The notes: generated from the sequence alone by a model not told the origin. A stretch of 50,901 bases of DNA from an uncultured bacterium (GCA_946548895.1 CAMNQF010000025.1:1-50901), one strand, 5' to 3'; shown: positions 1-9,401, numbered from the stretch's first letter. Numbers and translations: made by a program.

Positions 1-1139
1 AGGGCCCCGGCTTCCCCTTCTTCCTGCCCAAGGGCATGGTGCTGAAAAACACCCTGATTGACTACTGGCGGCAGATCCACAAGAAGTACGGCTATGTGGA
101 GATCTCCACCCCCATCATGCTCAACCGGCAGCTGTGGGAGCGCTCCGGCCACTGGGACCACTACAAGAACAATATGTACACCACCGTCATCGACGACGTA
201 GACTTCGCCGTCAAGCCCATGAACTGCCCCGGCGGGATGCTGGTGTACGCCAGCGAGCCCCACTCCTACAAGGAGCTGCCCCTGCGGGTGGGCGAGCTGG
301 GCCTGGTCCACCGGCACGAGCTGTCCGGGGCCCTCCACGGCCTGTTCCGGGTGCGGTGCTTCACCCAGGACGATGCCCACGTGTTCATGACCCGGGACCA
401 GATGAAGGACGTGATTCAGGAGACGGTGCGGCTGTTTGACGAGGTGTACTCCACCTTCGGCCTGAGCTACACCATCGAGCTGTCCACCATGCCGGAGGAC
501 CACATCGGCACCGTGGACCAGTGGGAGCGCAACCAGGACATTCTGAAGGACGCCATCACCGGCATGGGCAAGGAGTTCGTCATCAACGAGGGGGACGGCG
601 CGTTCTATGGGCCCAAGCTGGACTTCCATCTGGCCGACTCCCTGGGCCGGACGTGGCAGTGCGGCACCATCCAGCTGGACAGCCAGCTCCCCGAGCGGTT
701 CGAGCTGGAGTACACCGGCGAGGACGGCCAGAAGCACCGCCCCGTCATGATCCACCGGGTGGTGCTGGGCTCCATCGAGCGGTTCATCGGCGTCATCACC
801 GAGCACTTCGCGGGGGCGTTCCCGGCGTGGCTGGCCCCGGTGCAGGTGAAGGTGCTGCCCGTCACCGACCGGGCGGAGGGCTACGCCGCCCAGGTGTCCG
901 CCAGGCTGGAGGAGCTGGGCTTCCGCACCGAGGTAGACCAGCGCAATGAGAAGATCGGCAAGAAAATCCGGGAGGCCACCCTGGAGAAGGTGCCCTATAT
1001 GCTGGTGGTGGGCGACCGGGACATGGAGAACGGCACCGTCTCCCCCCGCCGCCGCACCGGCGAGGACCTGGGGGCCATGAGCCTGGACCAGTTCGCCGCC
1101 CTGCTGGGGGACGAGGTCAAGAGCAAGGCCATCAAATAA
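1..1139 (+). CDS. thrS: Threonyl-tRNA synthetase, 3' part
   Basis: Charges tRNA-Thr with threonine in the cytoplasm. The gene enters from the left edge: the reading frame is open back to base 3 and reads GPGFPFFLPKG, the class II motif 1 region, just before an internal Met at 36, so that Met is not the start. Visible class II core: MNCPGGM (zinc cysteine), the HRHELSGALHGLFRVRCF motif 2 block, DDAHVF (zinc histidine), and the motif 3 block MIHRVVLGSIERF. After these comes the anticodon-binding domain ending near EVKSKAIK. The N-terminal TGS and editing domains lie outside the window. A strong hairpin terminator follows directly. A tRNA-Thr gene at the other end of the window is coincidental. 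Confidence 0.97.
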   Translation, partial: GPGFPFFLPKGMVLKNTLIDYWRQIHKKYGYVEISTPIMLNRQLWERSGHWDHYKNNMYTTVIDDVDFAVKPMNCPGGMLVYASEPHSYKELPLRVGELGLVHRHELSGALHGLFRVRCFTQDDAHVFMTRDQMKDVIQETVRLFDEVYSTFGLSYTIELSTMPEDHIGTVDQWERNQDILKDAITGMGKEFVINEGDGAFYGPKLDFHLADSLGRTWQCGTIQLDSQLPERFELEYTGEDGQKHRPVMIHRVVLGSIERFIGVITEHFAGAFPAWLAPVQVKVLPVTDRAEGYAAQVSARLEELGFRTEVDQRNEKIGKKIREATLEKVPYMLVVGDRDMENGTVSPRRRTGEDLGAMSLDQFAALLGDEVKSKAIK

Positions 1140-1145
1140 CCGAAA

Positions 1146-1182
1146 GACCGGCGGACGCTCCCGTGTCCGCCGGTCCTGTTTT
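1146..1182. terminator. Bidirectional terminator between thrS and the CBS membrane protein gene
   Basis: Perfect 11-bp stem GACCGGCGGAC (1146-1156) / GTCCGCCGGTC (1165-1175) followed by TGTTTTA on the plus strand. It lies between two convergent genes, so it can serve both. Confidence 0.85.
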
Positions 1183-2437
1183 ATTCCTCTTCCTCCGCGC
1201 GGGGAAGGACGACCACCTTGATCTCCAGCACCCGGTGGTGCTCCGCCCGGGTGACGGTGACGTCCAGGTCCTGCCACACGAAGTGGTCCCCCACCTCGGG
1301 CACCCGGCCCAGCTGCTCCAGCACCCAGCCGGACACAGTGGCCGCGTCGCACTCCCCGGTCACCTGGAACAGGTCGTACATATCGTCCAAATCGGCGGAG
1401 CAGGCGATGCGGTAGCTGCCGTCGGGCTGCTTGCGGAACTGCTCCACCACCTCGTCGTGCTCGTCCCAGATTTCGCCCACCAGCTCCTCCACAATGTCCT
1501 CCATGGTGAGGATACCCTCGGTGCCGCCGTACTCGTCCACCACCACCGCCATCTGGGTTTTGGTGCGCTGGAACTGGCGCATGAGGTCGTCGATCTTGGT
1601 GCCGGAGGTGATATGGAGCACCGGCCGCACCAGGGGGGACAGCTGGTCCCGGCCGTGGTAGCGGGCGGAGAACAGGTCCTTCTGGTGGATCACCCCCACG
1701 ATGTCGTCCACGCTCTCATGGTACACCGGCAGGCGGGAATAGCCCTCGGCGGCGAACACCGCCGCAACGTCGCTGAGGGTGGCGGTATCCTCCACCGCCA
1801 CCACATCCACCCGGGGGGTGAGGATGTCCCCGGCCTCCAGATCGTCGAAGCGGATGGCGGAGCGGATCAGCTGGCTCTCCTCCCGGTCCAGGCCGCCCTG
1901 GTCCTCCGCCTCCTCCACCATGGTCACCAGCTCCTCGTCGGTGATGCCCTCGTCCTCCGCCCTGTGGAACAGCCTGGTGAGCAGCTTCTTCCACAGGCCG
2001 AACAGGAAGTTCAGCGGGGTGAGGAGCCACATGAACAGCCGCAGCAGGGGGGCGGAGAACATGGCGAAGGCCTCGGGGGACTCCTTGGCCAGGCTCTTGG
2101 GGGAGACCTCGCCGAAGATGAGCACCACCACGGTGAGGACGATGGTGGACACCGCCGGGCCGTTCACCTCGTCGATCAGCTTGATGAACAGCAGGGTGGA
2201 CAGGGTGGCGGCCACGTTGTTGACGATGTTGTTGCCGATGAGGATGGTGGACAGCAGCCTGTCGTAGTCCTCGGCCAGGGCCAGGGTCTTTTCCGCCTTT
2301 TTGTCGCCGGCCTCGGCGCGGCTCTTCAAGCGGATGCGGTTGAGGGACGTGAAGGCCGTCTCGGTGGCGGAGAAATATCCCGACATGACCACCATCAGCA
2401 CCACCACGGCCAGCAGTATCATACTATCTGGGTCCAT
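1181..2437 (-). CDS. CNNM/CorC-family membrane protein with CBS pair
   Basis: Predicted Mg2+/Co2+ efflux or 'hemolysin C'-family membrane protein of 418 aa. Domain order: an N-terminal DUF21/CNNM transmembrane domain (about residues 5-185) with the typical motifs YFSATETAF and [10 protein letters not shown]; a CBS pair (about 205-325) with [13 protein letters not shown] and the [11 protein letters not shown] linker into the second CBS; and a C-terminal CorC_HlyC domain (about 340-415). Length is normal for the family. The ATG at 2437 has AGGAG 13 nt upstream, which is long; a second in-frame ATG (MILLAVVV) lies 15 nt inside. It appears to be a single-gene unit. The transported ion cannot be read from sequence. 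Confidence 0.9.
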   Translation of the reverse strand: MDPDSMILLAVVVLMVVMSGYFSATETAFTSLNRIRLKSRAEAGDKKAEKTLALAEDYDRLLSTILIGNNIVNNVAATLSTLLFIKLIDEVNGPAVSTIVLTVVVLIFGEVSPKSLAKESPEAFAMFSAPLLRLFMWLLTPLNFLFGLWKKLLTRLFHRAEDEGITDEELVTMVEEAEDQGGLDREESQLIRSAIRFDDLEAGDILTPRVDVVAVEDTATLSDVAAVFAAEGYSRLPVYHESVDDIVGVIHQKDLFSARYHGRDQLSPLVRPVLHITSGTKIDDLMRQFQRTKTQMAVVVDEYGGTEGILTMEDIVEELVGEIWDEHDEVVEQFRKQPDGSYRIACSADLDDMYDLFQVTGECDAATVSGWVLEQLGRVPEVGDHFVWQDLDVTVTRAEHHRVLEIKVVVLPRAEEEE

Positions 2438-2653
2438 ATGGACAAATCAACTCCTACAATAAGTAAAGATTTACCCCCGCGGGGGCAGTGTCAACATATA
2501 TACCATACTTTTGGGGAAAAAGCAAGAGGGAGGCGGAACCTTCCGGGGAACAGTTGAATCACGCCGCCATCGCAGCCCTGTCCTATTTCGCGGACAGCCG
2601 GGCGGGGCCGTCCAGGAATCCAATCCGGCGGTGATCCCGCGGGTGGAGGCGAT
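2438..2653. other. Intergenic region between YfhO-like and CNNM-like genes
   Basis: No gene seen. It holds a minus-strand TTGACA (about 2487-2492) whose spacer contains the palindrome CCCCCGCGGGGG, a likely but imperfect promoter for the CNNM-like gene. Confidence 0.4.
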
Positions 2654-4984
2654 TCAGCCGCTGGCCGGCGAGCGGTGGCCGCCGTCCCGGCGGCGCGCCA
2701 GCATCGCCGCCGCCAGCCCCGCCAGGGACAGCGCCCCCAGCGCCAGCCCCGGGACCAGGCCCGGGGCGGTATAGCGCAGCTCCACCGTGTGGGGCCCGGC
2801 GGGCAGGTTCAGGGCCAGGAACGTGCCGTCCAGCCAAGCCGACAGCTCCGCCTGCCCGCCGTCCACCCGGGCGGTCCAGCCGCTTTCGGCGGGGATGGTG
2901 GTAAGCAGGGGGCGCCCGTCCCCTTGAACGGCCAGCTCCACCCGGCCGTTTTTCCCCACCGACAGGATGTCCGTATTGTCCAGCCGCTCCGCGGCGGCAT
3001 GGAGGGCGTCCATATCCAGCTCCCACAACCCCCCGGACCAGCGGTCCGCGCCCCGGACCGCCACCGTGCAGGTCTGGCTGGGCGCGGGCGTGCCCAGGTA
3101 GTGGACGCAGGCGGTCTCGTCCCGCCCCAGGGACAGCAGATGCTCCCCGTCCACCAGCACCTCCTCCAGGCGGGTGTCGGACAGGTCGGCGTACACGGGC
3201 CGGCCCGTGCCGGTAAAGGTGAGAACCGTTTCCCCCTCCCGGCTGCCCGAGTCGGCGGGCAGAGGGGTAAACAGGGCCGCCTCCTCTCCCAGCAGGGCGG
3301 AGAACAGGCTGTTCTGCCGCGCAAAGGGGGTGTCCCCGTCCAGCACCGCCCTCGCCTCCCCCAGGAAGGCCAGGGGCAGCGCGTCCGGGTTTTTCCACAG
3401 GGTGAGCCCGCCCGCCCGCTCCACGGGTTCGTACCCGGAGGGCATTCCGCCCCTGGCTGCGACATACTCGATCCCCAGCAGGGCGTCGGTTGCAGGGGTG
3501 GAGCCGTAATAGGCGCACCACATCCACGCCTGGGCAAAGCCCAGCTTTTTCAGCAGGCGGTTCACCTGGCCGTTGTACAGGCTGCTGTAGTGGGTGATGC
3601 CGGGGTAGCCGAAGGACAGCGGGCTGTTGAGCCCCCGGTCCTCCGCCGCCCCCATGCGGTAAAAGCCGCCCCCGGCGTCCTCCTCCGCCGCCTGGGCCAG
3701 CCGCTCGTTGGCGGCGTAGTAGTTTTGGTACCGGGCATAGGATTCGGAGCCGTACTGCCCCGCCAGCCCGCCCAGAACGGCCCAGGCGTTTCCGCCCAGC
3801 TCCAGCAGGGTGAACGCCGCCACCGCCGCCGCCGCTCCCCGGACCCACCGGGCGTGCTTGGCCGCCTCCAGCAGGGGGCCCAGGCTCTGGACGGCCAGAT
3901 ACAGCAGGAAGAAGGAGAACACAAAGGAGTAGCGGAAGGGGAACCAGTTGGGCCGCTGGAACAGGTGCCACGCCTTGTCCAGGGGGGACAGGAGGATGGA
4001 CAGGACCAGCGCCGCCAGCGCTCCCGCGTTGGCCAGCCTGTCCCGCGGAGGGACCGCCCGCAGGAAGAAGTACGCCGCCGCCAAAATCACCGCCGCCGTG
4101 CCGCAGAACACGTAGGGCGGGGCCCCGTAGCCGATGGAGCCGTACCGCCCCGGCAGCAGCTGCGCCAGCAGGGTCAGGGGATGGCAGGCCAGCAGGCCGT
4201 CGTAGTCCACATTAGCGCCGCCGAACTTCCCGCCGAACATGGCCAGAAAGGTGGGCACCCACATCCAGGCGGTCAGCCCCAGGGCGCAGGCCGCCCCGCC
4301 GAAGAATCGGCCCAGCACCCGCGCCAGCTCCCGCCGGGCGGGCCGGAGGGCGGTGAGCCGGGCGCACAGGTACAGGGCGCAGAAGGCCCCCGCCATATAG
4401 GAGATGTACCAGGTGGAGAAAAAGCACACCGTCAGGGCGGCGATGAAGGGCCCCGCCCCCCGGCCCGCCAGGATGCGCTCCACCGCCAGCAGGATGAGGG
4501 GCAGCCAGATCACCCCATCCAGCCACATGACGCAGATGGCGTAGATCATGTTGTAGGACATGAGGGCGTAGCACACCGCGCAGAACAGCGCCGCCCCGTC
4601 CCGGCCGGGGAAGCGGCGCCGGGCAAAAACGGCGAAGGCCAGCCCCGCCAGCCCGATCTTCCCCGTGATGAGGAACAGCAGCGCCACCGGCATGGCCTCG
4701 TTGGGGGCCAGCAGGGTGAGGAGGGACAGGGGGCTGGAGACATAGTAGGAGAACACCCCGATGTAGGACGTGCCCAGGGCCTTGGACCAGGAGAAAAACA
4801 GGTCCCCGTGCTTCAGGGCGCAGAAAAACTCCACATACTGGCTGGACATATCGGAGATGAGCACCGTTCTGTCCCCCCAGGGGGCCATGCCCAGGGACGC
4901 CCATACCGCCAGCATCACCAGCACCGGCACGGCAAAGGCCAGGGCGTATACCGCCGCCCCGGCCCGATCAAGGCTCTTTTTCAT
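2654..4984 (-). CDS. YfhO-family multi-pass membrane glycosyltransferase
   Basis: 776-aa protein starting MKKSLDRAG, with many hydrophobic segments over the first ~460 residues (GT-C-like topology) and a large C-terminal extracytoplasmic part ending in one more transmembrane helix and an Arg-rich tail. The motif ISDMSSQYVEFFCALKHG near the first loop is typical of YfhO proteins. In Bacillus and Listeria, YfhO-type proteins transfer sugars from an undecaprenyl carrier to lipoteichoic acid outside the membrane. The upstream GT2 gene overlaps this one by 17 bp, matching the CsbB-YfhO pairing. The ATG at 4984 has GGGAGGGG upstream; longer in-frame extensions read only the shadow of the GT gene. 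The acceptor substrate is inferred. Confidence 0.85.
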   Translation of the reverse strand: MKKSLDRAGAAVYALAFAVPVLVMLAVWASLGMAPWGDRTVLISDMSSQYVEFFCALKHGDLFFSWSKALGTSYIGVFSYYVSSPLSLLTLLAPNEAMPVALLFLITGKIGLAGLAFAVFARRRFPGRDGAALFCAVCYALMSYNMIYAICVMWLDGVIWLPLILLAVERILAGRGAGPFIAALTVCFFSTWYISYMAGAFCALYLCARLTALRPARRELARVLGRFFGGAACALGLTAWMWVPTFLAMFGGKFGGANVDYDGLLACHPLTLLAQLLPGRYGSIGYGAPPYVFCGTAAVILAAAYFFLRAVPPRDRLANAGALAALVLSILLSPLDKAWHLFQRPNWFPFRYSFVFSFFLLYLAVQSLGPLLEAAKHARWVRGAAAAVAAFTLLELGGNAWAVLGGLAGQYGSESYARYQNYYAANERLAQAAEEDAGGGFYRMGAAEDRGLNSPLSFGYPGITHYSSLYNGQVNRLLKKLGFAQAWMWCAYYGSTPATDALLGIEYVAARGGMPSGYEPVERAGGLTLWKNPDALPLAFLGEARAVLDGDTPFARQNSLFSALLGEEAALFTPLPADSGSREGETVLTFTGTGRPVYADLSDTRLEEVLVDGEHLLSLGRDETACVHYLGTPAPSQTCTVAVRGADRWSGGLWELDMDALHAAAERLDNTDILSVGKNGRVELAVQGDGRPLLTTIPAESGWTARVDGGQAELSAWLDGTFLALNLPAGPHTVELRYTAPGLVPGLALGALSLAGLAAAMLARRRDGGHRSPASG

Positions 4985-5918
4985 CTTGATCCCCTCCCTG
5001 CTCCCGCAGGATGTAAATGGGCCGCCGCTTGACCTCCAGGTAGGTCTTGGCCAGGTACTGCCCCAGTATGCCCATGCAGAACAGCTGGATGCCCGCGATG
5101 AACAGGATGATGCACACCAGGGAGGGCCACCCGAAGGCGCTGCCCCCCCACACCAGCTGGCGGACGATGACGAAAATGATGGCAAAGAAGGACACCGCGC
5201 ACAGCGCCAGCCCCAGCACCGACGCGATGGCCAGCGGCGCGGTGGAAAAGGCGATGATGCCGTCCAGGGCGTAGACCAGCAGCTTGAAGAAGGACCACTT
5301 GCTCTCCCCGGCGGACCGCTCGGCGTTCACCGTCTCCACCCATTTGGTGCGGAAGCCCACCCAGGAGAAGATCCCCTTGGAGAAGCGGTTGTACTCCGGC
5401 AGGCGGAGGATGGCGTCCACCACCTGGCGGCTCATCAGGCGGTAGTCCCGGGCCCCGTCCACAATCTCCGTTTTGCTCATCCGGTTGATGATTTTGTAGA
5501 ACTGCCGGGCGAACCAGGAGCGGATGGGGGGCTCCCCCCTGCGGTCCACACGGCGGACGGCGGCGCAGTCCCACTGGCCGCTCCGCACCAGCGCCAGCAG
5601 CTCTGGCAGCAGCTCCGGCGGGTCCTGGAGGTCGGCGTCCATCACCGCCGCCCAGTCTCCCCGGGCGTGCTCCAATCCGGCCAGCATGGCGGCCTCCTTG
5701 CCGAAGTTCCGGGAGAAGGACAGCCAGCGCACCCCCGGATGGCCCGCCGCCAGCCCGCGCAGCAGCTCCAGCGTGCGGTCGGTGGAGCCGTCGTCCACAA
5801 AGATGTACTCCACGTCCACGCCGTCCAGCCCCGCGCACACCGCGGCGGTCCTGGCGTAGAACAGCTCCACGGCGGCCTCCTCATTGTAACAGGGGACGAT
5901 AAGGCTCAAAAGCGCCAT
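4968..5918 (-). CDS. GT2 lipid-carrier glycosyltransferase (CsbB/GtrB-like)
   Basis: 316-aa family 2 glycosyltransferase that probably loads a sugar onto undecaprenyl phosphate on the cytoplasmic face for use by the downstream YfhO-like protein. Seen: MALLSLIVPCYNEE start, nucleotide-sugar motif FVDDGSTDRT, the catalytic DADLQDPPE motif, and two C-terminal membrane helices followed by GILGQYLAKTYLEVKRRP, characteristic of the DPM1/GtrB group. The ATG at 5918 has GGGGAGG at good distance; an upstream in-frame start would add a weakly supported 14 residues. It is first in a two-gene operon. The sugar is unknown. Confidence 0.88.
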   Translation of the reverse strand: MALLSLIVPCYNEEAAVELFYARTAAVCAGLDGVDVEYIFVDDGSTDRTLELLRGLAAGHPGVRWLSFSRNFGKEAAMLAGLEHARGDWAAVMDADLQDPPELLPELLALVRSGQWDCAAVRRVDRRGEPPIRSWFARQFYKIINRMSKTEIVDGARDYRLMSRQVVDAILRLPEYNRFSKGIFSWVGFRTKWVETVNAERSAGESKWSFFKLLVYALDGIIAFSTAPLAIASVLGLALCAVSFFAIIFVIVRQLVWGGSAFGWPSLVCIILFIAGIQLFCMGILGQYLAKTYLEVKRRPIYILREQGGDQDEKEP

Positions 5919-6003
5919 CCCGATCCTCCCCTTTCCTAGAAGTATTGTCGCGGGAAACATTTTACCACAGGCCGCTTACCCTGTCAAACGGCGGGCGGGG
6001 AAA

Positions 6004-6029
6004 CGGCCGGAGCCTGACGGCTCCGGCCG
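6004..6029 (-). terminator. Terminator after rubredoxin
   Basis: Perfect 11-bp stem (CGGCCGGAGCC / GGCTCCGGCCG) with a TGAC loop, just downstream of the rubredoxin stop. The minus-strand T tract is only three bases, so termination may be partial. Confidence 0.6.
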
Positions 6030-6035
6030 CGCCCC

Positions 6036-6200
6036 TCACATGGGGGAAAAGGCGTCCTTGCCCAGCAGGCACACCGGGCACACCCAGTCGTCGGGGATGT
6101 CCTCGAAGGGGGTGCCGGGAGCGATGCCGCCGTCCGGGTCGCCCAGCTCCGGGTCGTAGACCCAGCCGCACACGCACAAGTATTTGTCCATTTTGCCCAT
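6036..6200 (-). CDS. Rubredoxin with shortened first Cys motif
   Basis: 54-aa one-iron electron carrier, typical of anaerobe redox and oxidative-stress pathways. Read directly: [17 protein letters not shown], then [11 protein letters not shown], then DDWVCPVC and GKDAF, which is the whole rubredoxin fold. The first iron-binding pair is C9-x-C11 rather than the usual C-x-x-C; the second is C41-x-x-C44. The residue after C44 is Leu, where Gly is usual. The ATG at 6200 has AAAGGAG nine bases upstream; the ATG at 6191 is an alternative. It stands alone, with no oxidoreductase gene adjacent. Whether the CxC pair still binds iron normally is unknown. Confidence 0.9.
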   Translation of the reverse strand: MGKMDKYLCVCGWVYDPELGDPDGGIAPGTPFEDIPDDWVCPVCLLGKDAFSPM

Positions 6201-6268
6201 TTGACCTCACTCCTTTTTTAGAGGATGGCCAAAGTATGCCCCAATCTCCGCCGCTTCACACGAAAAAA

Positions 6269-6309
6269 ACGCCGTCCTGCTTTTTCCACGCATAGGACCG
6301 GCGTTTTTT
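6269..6309. terminator. Hairpin between divergent rubredoxin and dacF-like genes
   Basis: ACGCCGTCCT and AGGACCGGCGT pair with one bulge, flanked by A7 on the left and T7 on the right, so it looks like a bidirectional intrinsic terminator. It sits between two divergent genes, so its natural job would be insulation, or attenuation of dacF from a far upstream promoter. Confidence 0.5.
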
Positions 6310-6353
6310 TCACATCCTTCCCACAGAAGTCAAATGGAAAAGAGGTTCACGCC

Positions 6354-7493
6354 ATGAAACGATTGACCGCCTTGGGGCTGGCCCTGGCCGTCCTGTGCCT
6401 GCTCACCGCCCCGGCTTACGCCCTCCCGGCGGAGGTGTCCGCCCCCTCCGCCATTCTGATGGAAAAGACCACCGGCAGGGTTCTGTGTGAGCAGAACGCC
6501 GACGCCCAGTACGAGCCCGCCTCTGTCACCAAGGTGATGACCCTGCTGCTGGTGATGGAGGCCATTGACGGCGGCCGGCTGGACTGGGACGACGTCGTCA
6601 CCGCCTCCCCCCACGCCATTTCCATGGGCGGGTCCCAGATCTGGCTGAAGGAAAACGAGCAGATGACCGTCCGGGACATGGTGAAGGCGGTGACGGTGGT
6701 GTCCGCCAACGACTGCGCCGTGGCCCTGGCGGAGCACCTGGCGGGCAGCGAGACCGCCTTTGTGGACCGGATGAACGAGCGGGCCAGGGAGCTGGGCATG
6801 GAGCGCACCAACTTTGTAAACTGCACCGGCCTGCCCGCGCCGGGGCACCTGACCTGCGCCTATGACATCGCGCTGATGAGCCGGGAGCTGATCCTGAACC
6901 ACCCGTCCATCCGGGAGTACACCACCATCTGGATGGACACCCTGCGGGACGGCACCTTTCAGCTGTCCAACACCAACCGGCTGATTTTCTACTATGAGGG
7001 GGCCACCGGCCTGAAAACCGGCTTCACCGACACGGCGCTGTACTGCCTGTCCGCCACGGCGGAGCGGGACGGCATGGAGCTCATCGCGGTGGTGATGCAC
7101 GCCCCCACCTCCAACGACCGCTTCGACAGCTGCAAGGCCCTGCTGAACTACGGCTTCGCCAACTACGCCCTCACGCCGGTGTACCCCGGCGAGGCCATCC
7201 CCCCGGTGGAAGTGCTGCTGGGCGTCCAGGACACCGTACAGCCCGTCACCGCCCGGGAGTGCTCCATCCTGCTGGAAAAGAGCAAAACGGGGACCGTAAC
7301 CACCCAGCTGGAGCTGGCCTCCCAGGTGGAGGCCCCGGTGGAGCCGGGGCAGAAGCTGGGCGAGCTGCGGGTGCTGGTGGACGGGGAGCAGGTGGACGCC
7401 ATCGACCTGGTGGCCGCCCAGGAGGTGCCCCGGCTGTCCGTGGGCGGCATCTTCAAGCGGTTCCTGAACACTCTGTTCTTGCAGGGGGACTGA
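6354..7493 (+). CDS. D-alanyl-D-alanine carboxypeptidase (DacF/PBP5-type)
   Basis: 379-aa low-molecular-weight penicillin-binding protein that trims the terminal D-Ala from peptidoglycan stem peptides outside the membrane. Seen: signal peptide (residues 1-23, cleaving after AYA), SxxK motif S57-VTK60, SxN motif S117-A-N119, KTG at 221-223, then a beta-rich PBP5 C-terminal domain (about 290-360) and an amphipathic tail ending FLNTLFLQGD that would anchor it to the membrane. The ATG at 6354 was chosen because the signal peptide starts there, with AGAGG upstream. A family A repeat starts right after the stop. Confidence 0.93.
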   Translation: MKRLTALGLALAVLCLLTAPAYALPAEVSAPSAILMEKTTGRVLCEQNADAQYEPASVTKVMTLLLVMEAIDGGRLDWDDVVTASPHAISMGGSQIWLKENEQMTVRDMVKAVTVVSANDCAVALAEHLAGSETAFVDRMNERARELGMERTNFVNCTGLPAPGHLTCAYDIALMSRELILNHPSIREYTTIWMDTLRDGTFQLSNTNRLIFYYEGATGLKTGFTDTALYCLSATAERDGMELIAVVMHAPTSNDRFDSCKALLNYGFANYALTPVYPGEAIPPVEVLLGVQDTVQPVTARECSILLEKSKTGTVTTQLELASQVEAPVEPGQKLGELRVLVDGEQVDAIDLVAAQEVPRLSVGGIFKRFLNTLFLQGD

Positions 7494-7770
7494 TCCCCCG
7501 CACCCCCGCCGGGGGACGGACGCCGGCGGGGTACTTTCTCTCCTGTGAGAGAAAGTACCCAAAGAGCACACTTAAGGGGGAAAATCTGGTTCCCTGCGGC
7601 CCAGAGGGCGGGCCGTGGTCACAGGATTTTCCCCCTTAAGAATCCCCATTACGGGGGACGCCCTATACAGAAACAATCATCAATTTTTCCGGCGCGAGGG
7701 GCCTTCGATTGGTATCCCCCTTATTGGTGCTGCCGCCTGTGCCTGGGCATTGAAAGCAGGTGAGGTCCAT
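7494..7770 (+). repeat. Intergenic repeat family A, copy 1
   Basis: Begins right after the dacF-like stop. It holds three hairpins in order: GTACTTTCTCTC/GAGAGAAAGTAC (7531-7558), a 16-bp stem CTTAAGGGGGAAAATC/GATTTTCCCCCTTAAG (7571-7586 with 7625-7640), and CCCC-ATTAC-GGGG (7644-7656). A GCTGCCGCCTGTG tail shared with the other copies follows. Relatives lie at 24640-24831, 31650-31960 and 32930-33265. No coding potential is credible. Confidence 0.85.
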
Positions 7771-7856
7771 ATACCGCGCCTTCGTCCAAGGCTCGCTCAT
7801 TCCGCTGTGCCTCCTCTCCCCACAAAGCCAAAGAACGGCTTCGCGGGGCCCCAAGG
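7771..7856 (+). repeat. Intergenic repeat family C, copy 1
   Basis: Shares GCCTCCTCTCCCCACAAAGC, then CAAAG(A/G)ACGGCTT and GCGGGG-CCCCAAG, with 44870-45005. It fills the gap up to the end of murC. The core CACAAAGCC...GGCTT.GCGGG can fold as a hairpin. Confidence 0.75.
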
Positions 7857-9233
7857 TCATTCTTTTACCAAAGCTTCTCCAGCCAGATAGATATCCCCCG
7901 CGCCCACGGTGAGAATCAGGTCCCCCGGCTGGGCCAGGCGCTTGAGCTTGGCCGTCACATCCTCCAGGGTGGGGCAGAACACGCTGCCCGGGATTTTCGC
8001 CGCCAGGTCGGCGGAAGAAATCCCGATGTCGTTGTCCTCCCGGGCGGCGAAGATCTCCGCCAGCAGGGTGACGGCGGGCCGCTGGAGCACCTTCACAAAG
8101 TCGTCAAACAGCTCGTGGGTCCGGGAGTAGGTGTGGGGCTGGAAGGCGCAGATCACCCGCTTGAAGTCCAGCGCCGCCGCCGTGTCGAACAGCGCCGCCA
8201 GCTCGCCGGGGTGGTGGGCGTAGTCGTCGCACACCTCCGCGCCGTTGTACATCCCCTTGTACTCGAACCGGCGGCCGGGAAGCCGGAAGTCCCGCATCCC
8301 GTCCTCCACCGCCTTTCCCGGCACCCCCAGGGCGATGGCGGCGGCGGCCGCCGCGATGGCGTTTTTCACGTTGTGCACTCCCGGCACCGACAGGTCCAGG
8401 TGGGCGTACTTCTCCCCTTTGTACATCACGTCGAAGGAACCGAAGCCGTGGTCCATGGACAGGTTTTGGGCGTGGACGTCCCCCTTCTCAATGCCGAAGG
8501 TCATGACGGGCCGGGTCTCCCCCCGCAGGGTGAACATGGTGTTCTCGTCCTCGCAGTTGGCCACAATGAGGCCGTTTTCCGGCACCTTGTCCGCAAAGGC
8601 CCGGAAGGACCGCTCCACGTCGTCCAGGTCCTGGAAGAAGTCCAGGTGGTCGGCCTCCACGTTCAAAATCACCGCCACCGTCGGGAAGAAAGACAAAAAG
8701 GAATTGCAGTATTCACAGGACTCCAGAATGATAGTGTCCCCGTGGCCCACCCGGTGGCCCGCCTCCAGCAGGGGCAGAGTGCCGCCGATCATGACGGTGG
8801 GGTCCCGCCTTGCCGCCATGAAGATGTGGGTGCACATGGAGGTGGTGGTGGTTTTGCCGTGGGTGCCCGAGATGCACAGGGCGTTTTGGTAGTCCCGCAT
8901 GATGGCCCCCCAGGCCTGGGCCCGCTCGAACACGGGGATGCCGGCGCCGAGGGCGGCGGCAATCTCGGGGTTGCCGTCGTGGACGGCGGCGGTGCGCACA
9001 ATGCAGTCCGCCCCCTCCACGCTCCCGGGCAGGTGGCCGATGACCACCGGGATGCCCAGCTGCCGCAGGTGGAGCACGGTGGCGCTCTCCCGCTGGTCGG
9101 AGCCGGTGACCTTCACCCCCGCCCCGTGGAGCACCTCCGCCAGGGACGCCATGGATACCCCGCCGATGCCCACCAGATGGGCCCGCTTCCCGGGCTGTAA
9201 ATAGTCGCGGATATTCTTCGTCTCCATACTCAT
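7857..9233 (-). CDS. murC: UDP-N-acetylmuramate--L-alanine ligase
   Basis: Cytoplasmic Mur ligase that adds L-Ala to UDP-MurNAc, the first step of the stem peptide. 458 aa, normal length. Seen: N-terminal Rossmann domain HLVGIGGVSM, ATP-binding loop G-T-H-G-K-T-T-T-T near residue 123, the central-domain stretch ILNVEADHLDFF, and the C-terminal domain with DDYAHHPGE and FQPHTYSRT, which identify MurC rather than other Mur ligases. Two in-frame ATGs lie at 9233 and 9227; the weak GGGG upstream suits 9227 better. It has its own promoter (9283-9311) and repeats A and C on its 3' side. Confidence 0.96.
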   Translation of the reverse strand: MSMETKNIRDYLQPGKRAHLVGIGGVSMASLAEVLHGAGVKVTGSDQRESATVLHLRQLGIPVVIGHLPGSVEGADCIVRTAAVHDGNPEIAAALGAGIPVFERAQAWGAIMRDYQNALCISGTHGKTTTTSMCTHIFMAARRDPTVMIGGTLPLLEAGHRVGHGDTIILESCEYCNSFLSFFPTVAVILNVEADHLDFFQDLDDVERSFRAFADKVPENGLIVANCEDENTMFTLRGETRPVMTFGIEKGDVHAQNLSMDHGFGSFDVMYKGEKYAHLDLSVPGVHNVKNAIAAAAAAIALGVPGKAVEDGMRDFRLPGRRFEYKGMYNGAEVCDDYAHHPGELAALFDTAAALDFKRVICAFQPHTYSRTHELFDDFVKVLQRPAVTLLAEIFAAREDNDIGISSADLAAKIPGSVFCPTLEDVTAKLKRLAQPGDLILTVGAGDIYLAGEALVKE

Positions 9234-9282
9234 TACCCCATATTTTCAGCGTCGCGGCGCATTTTCATATTTTTAGCAATTC

Positions 9283-9311
9283 ATTATATAATGCCCCGCG
9301 GGAAAATGCAA
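9283..9311 (-). promoter_or_regulatory. murC promoter
   Basis: On the minus strand, TTGCAT (9306-9311), 17 nt, TATAAT (9283-9288), about 50 nt before the murC start. Confidence 0.8.
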
Positions 9312-9401
9312 CCTATAAAATCAGTATAAGCATGGGGATGGCAGTTTAGACGGGGCGGACGGGCCGTAGACGCGAAAAATTTGCGCCGCCGCGCAAAACG
9401 G

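Noticed and set aside
2675-5032. Long plus-strand reading frame opposite the YfhO and GT genes (785 codons)
   Set aside because: It is the antisense shadow of two clear membrane/transferase genes. High GC makes such frames common, and its protein is low-complexity Gln/Gly/Pro/Arg with no motif or ribosome site.
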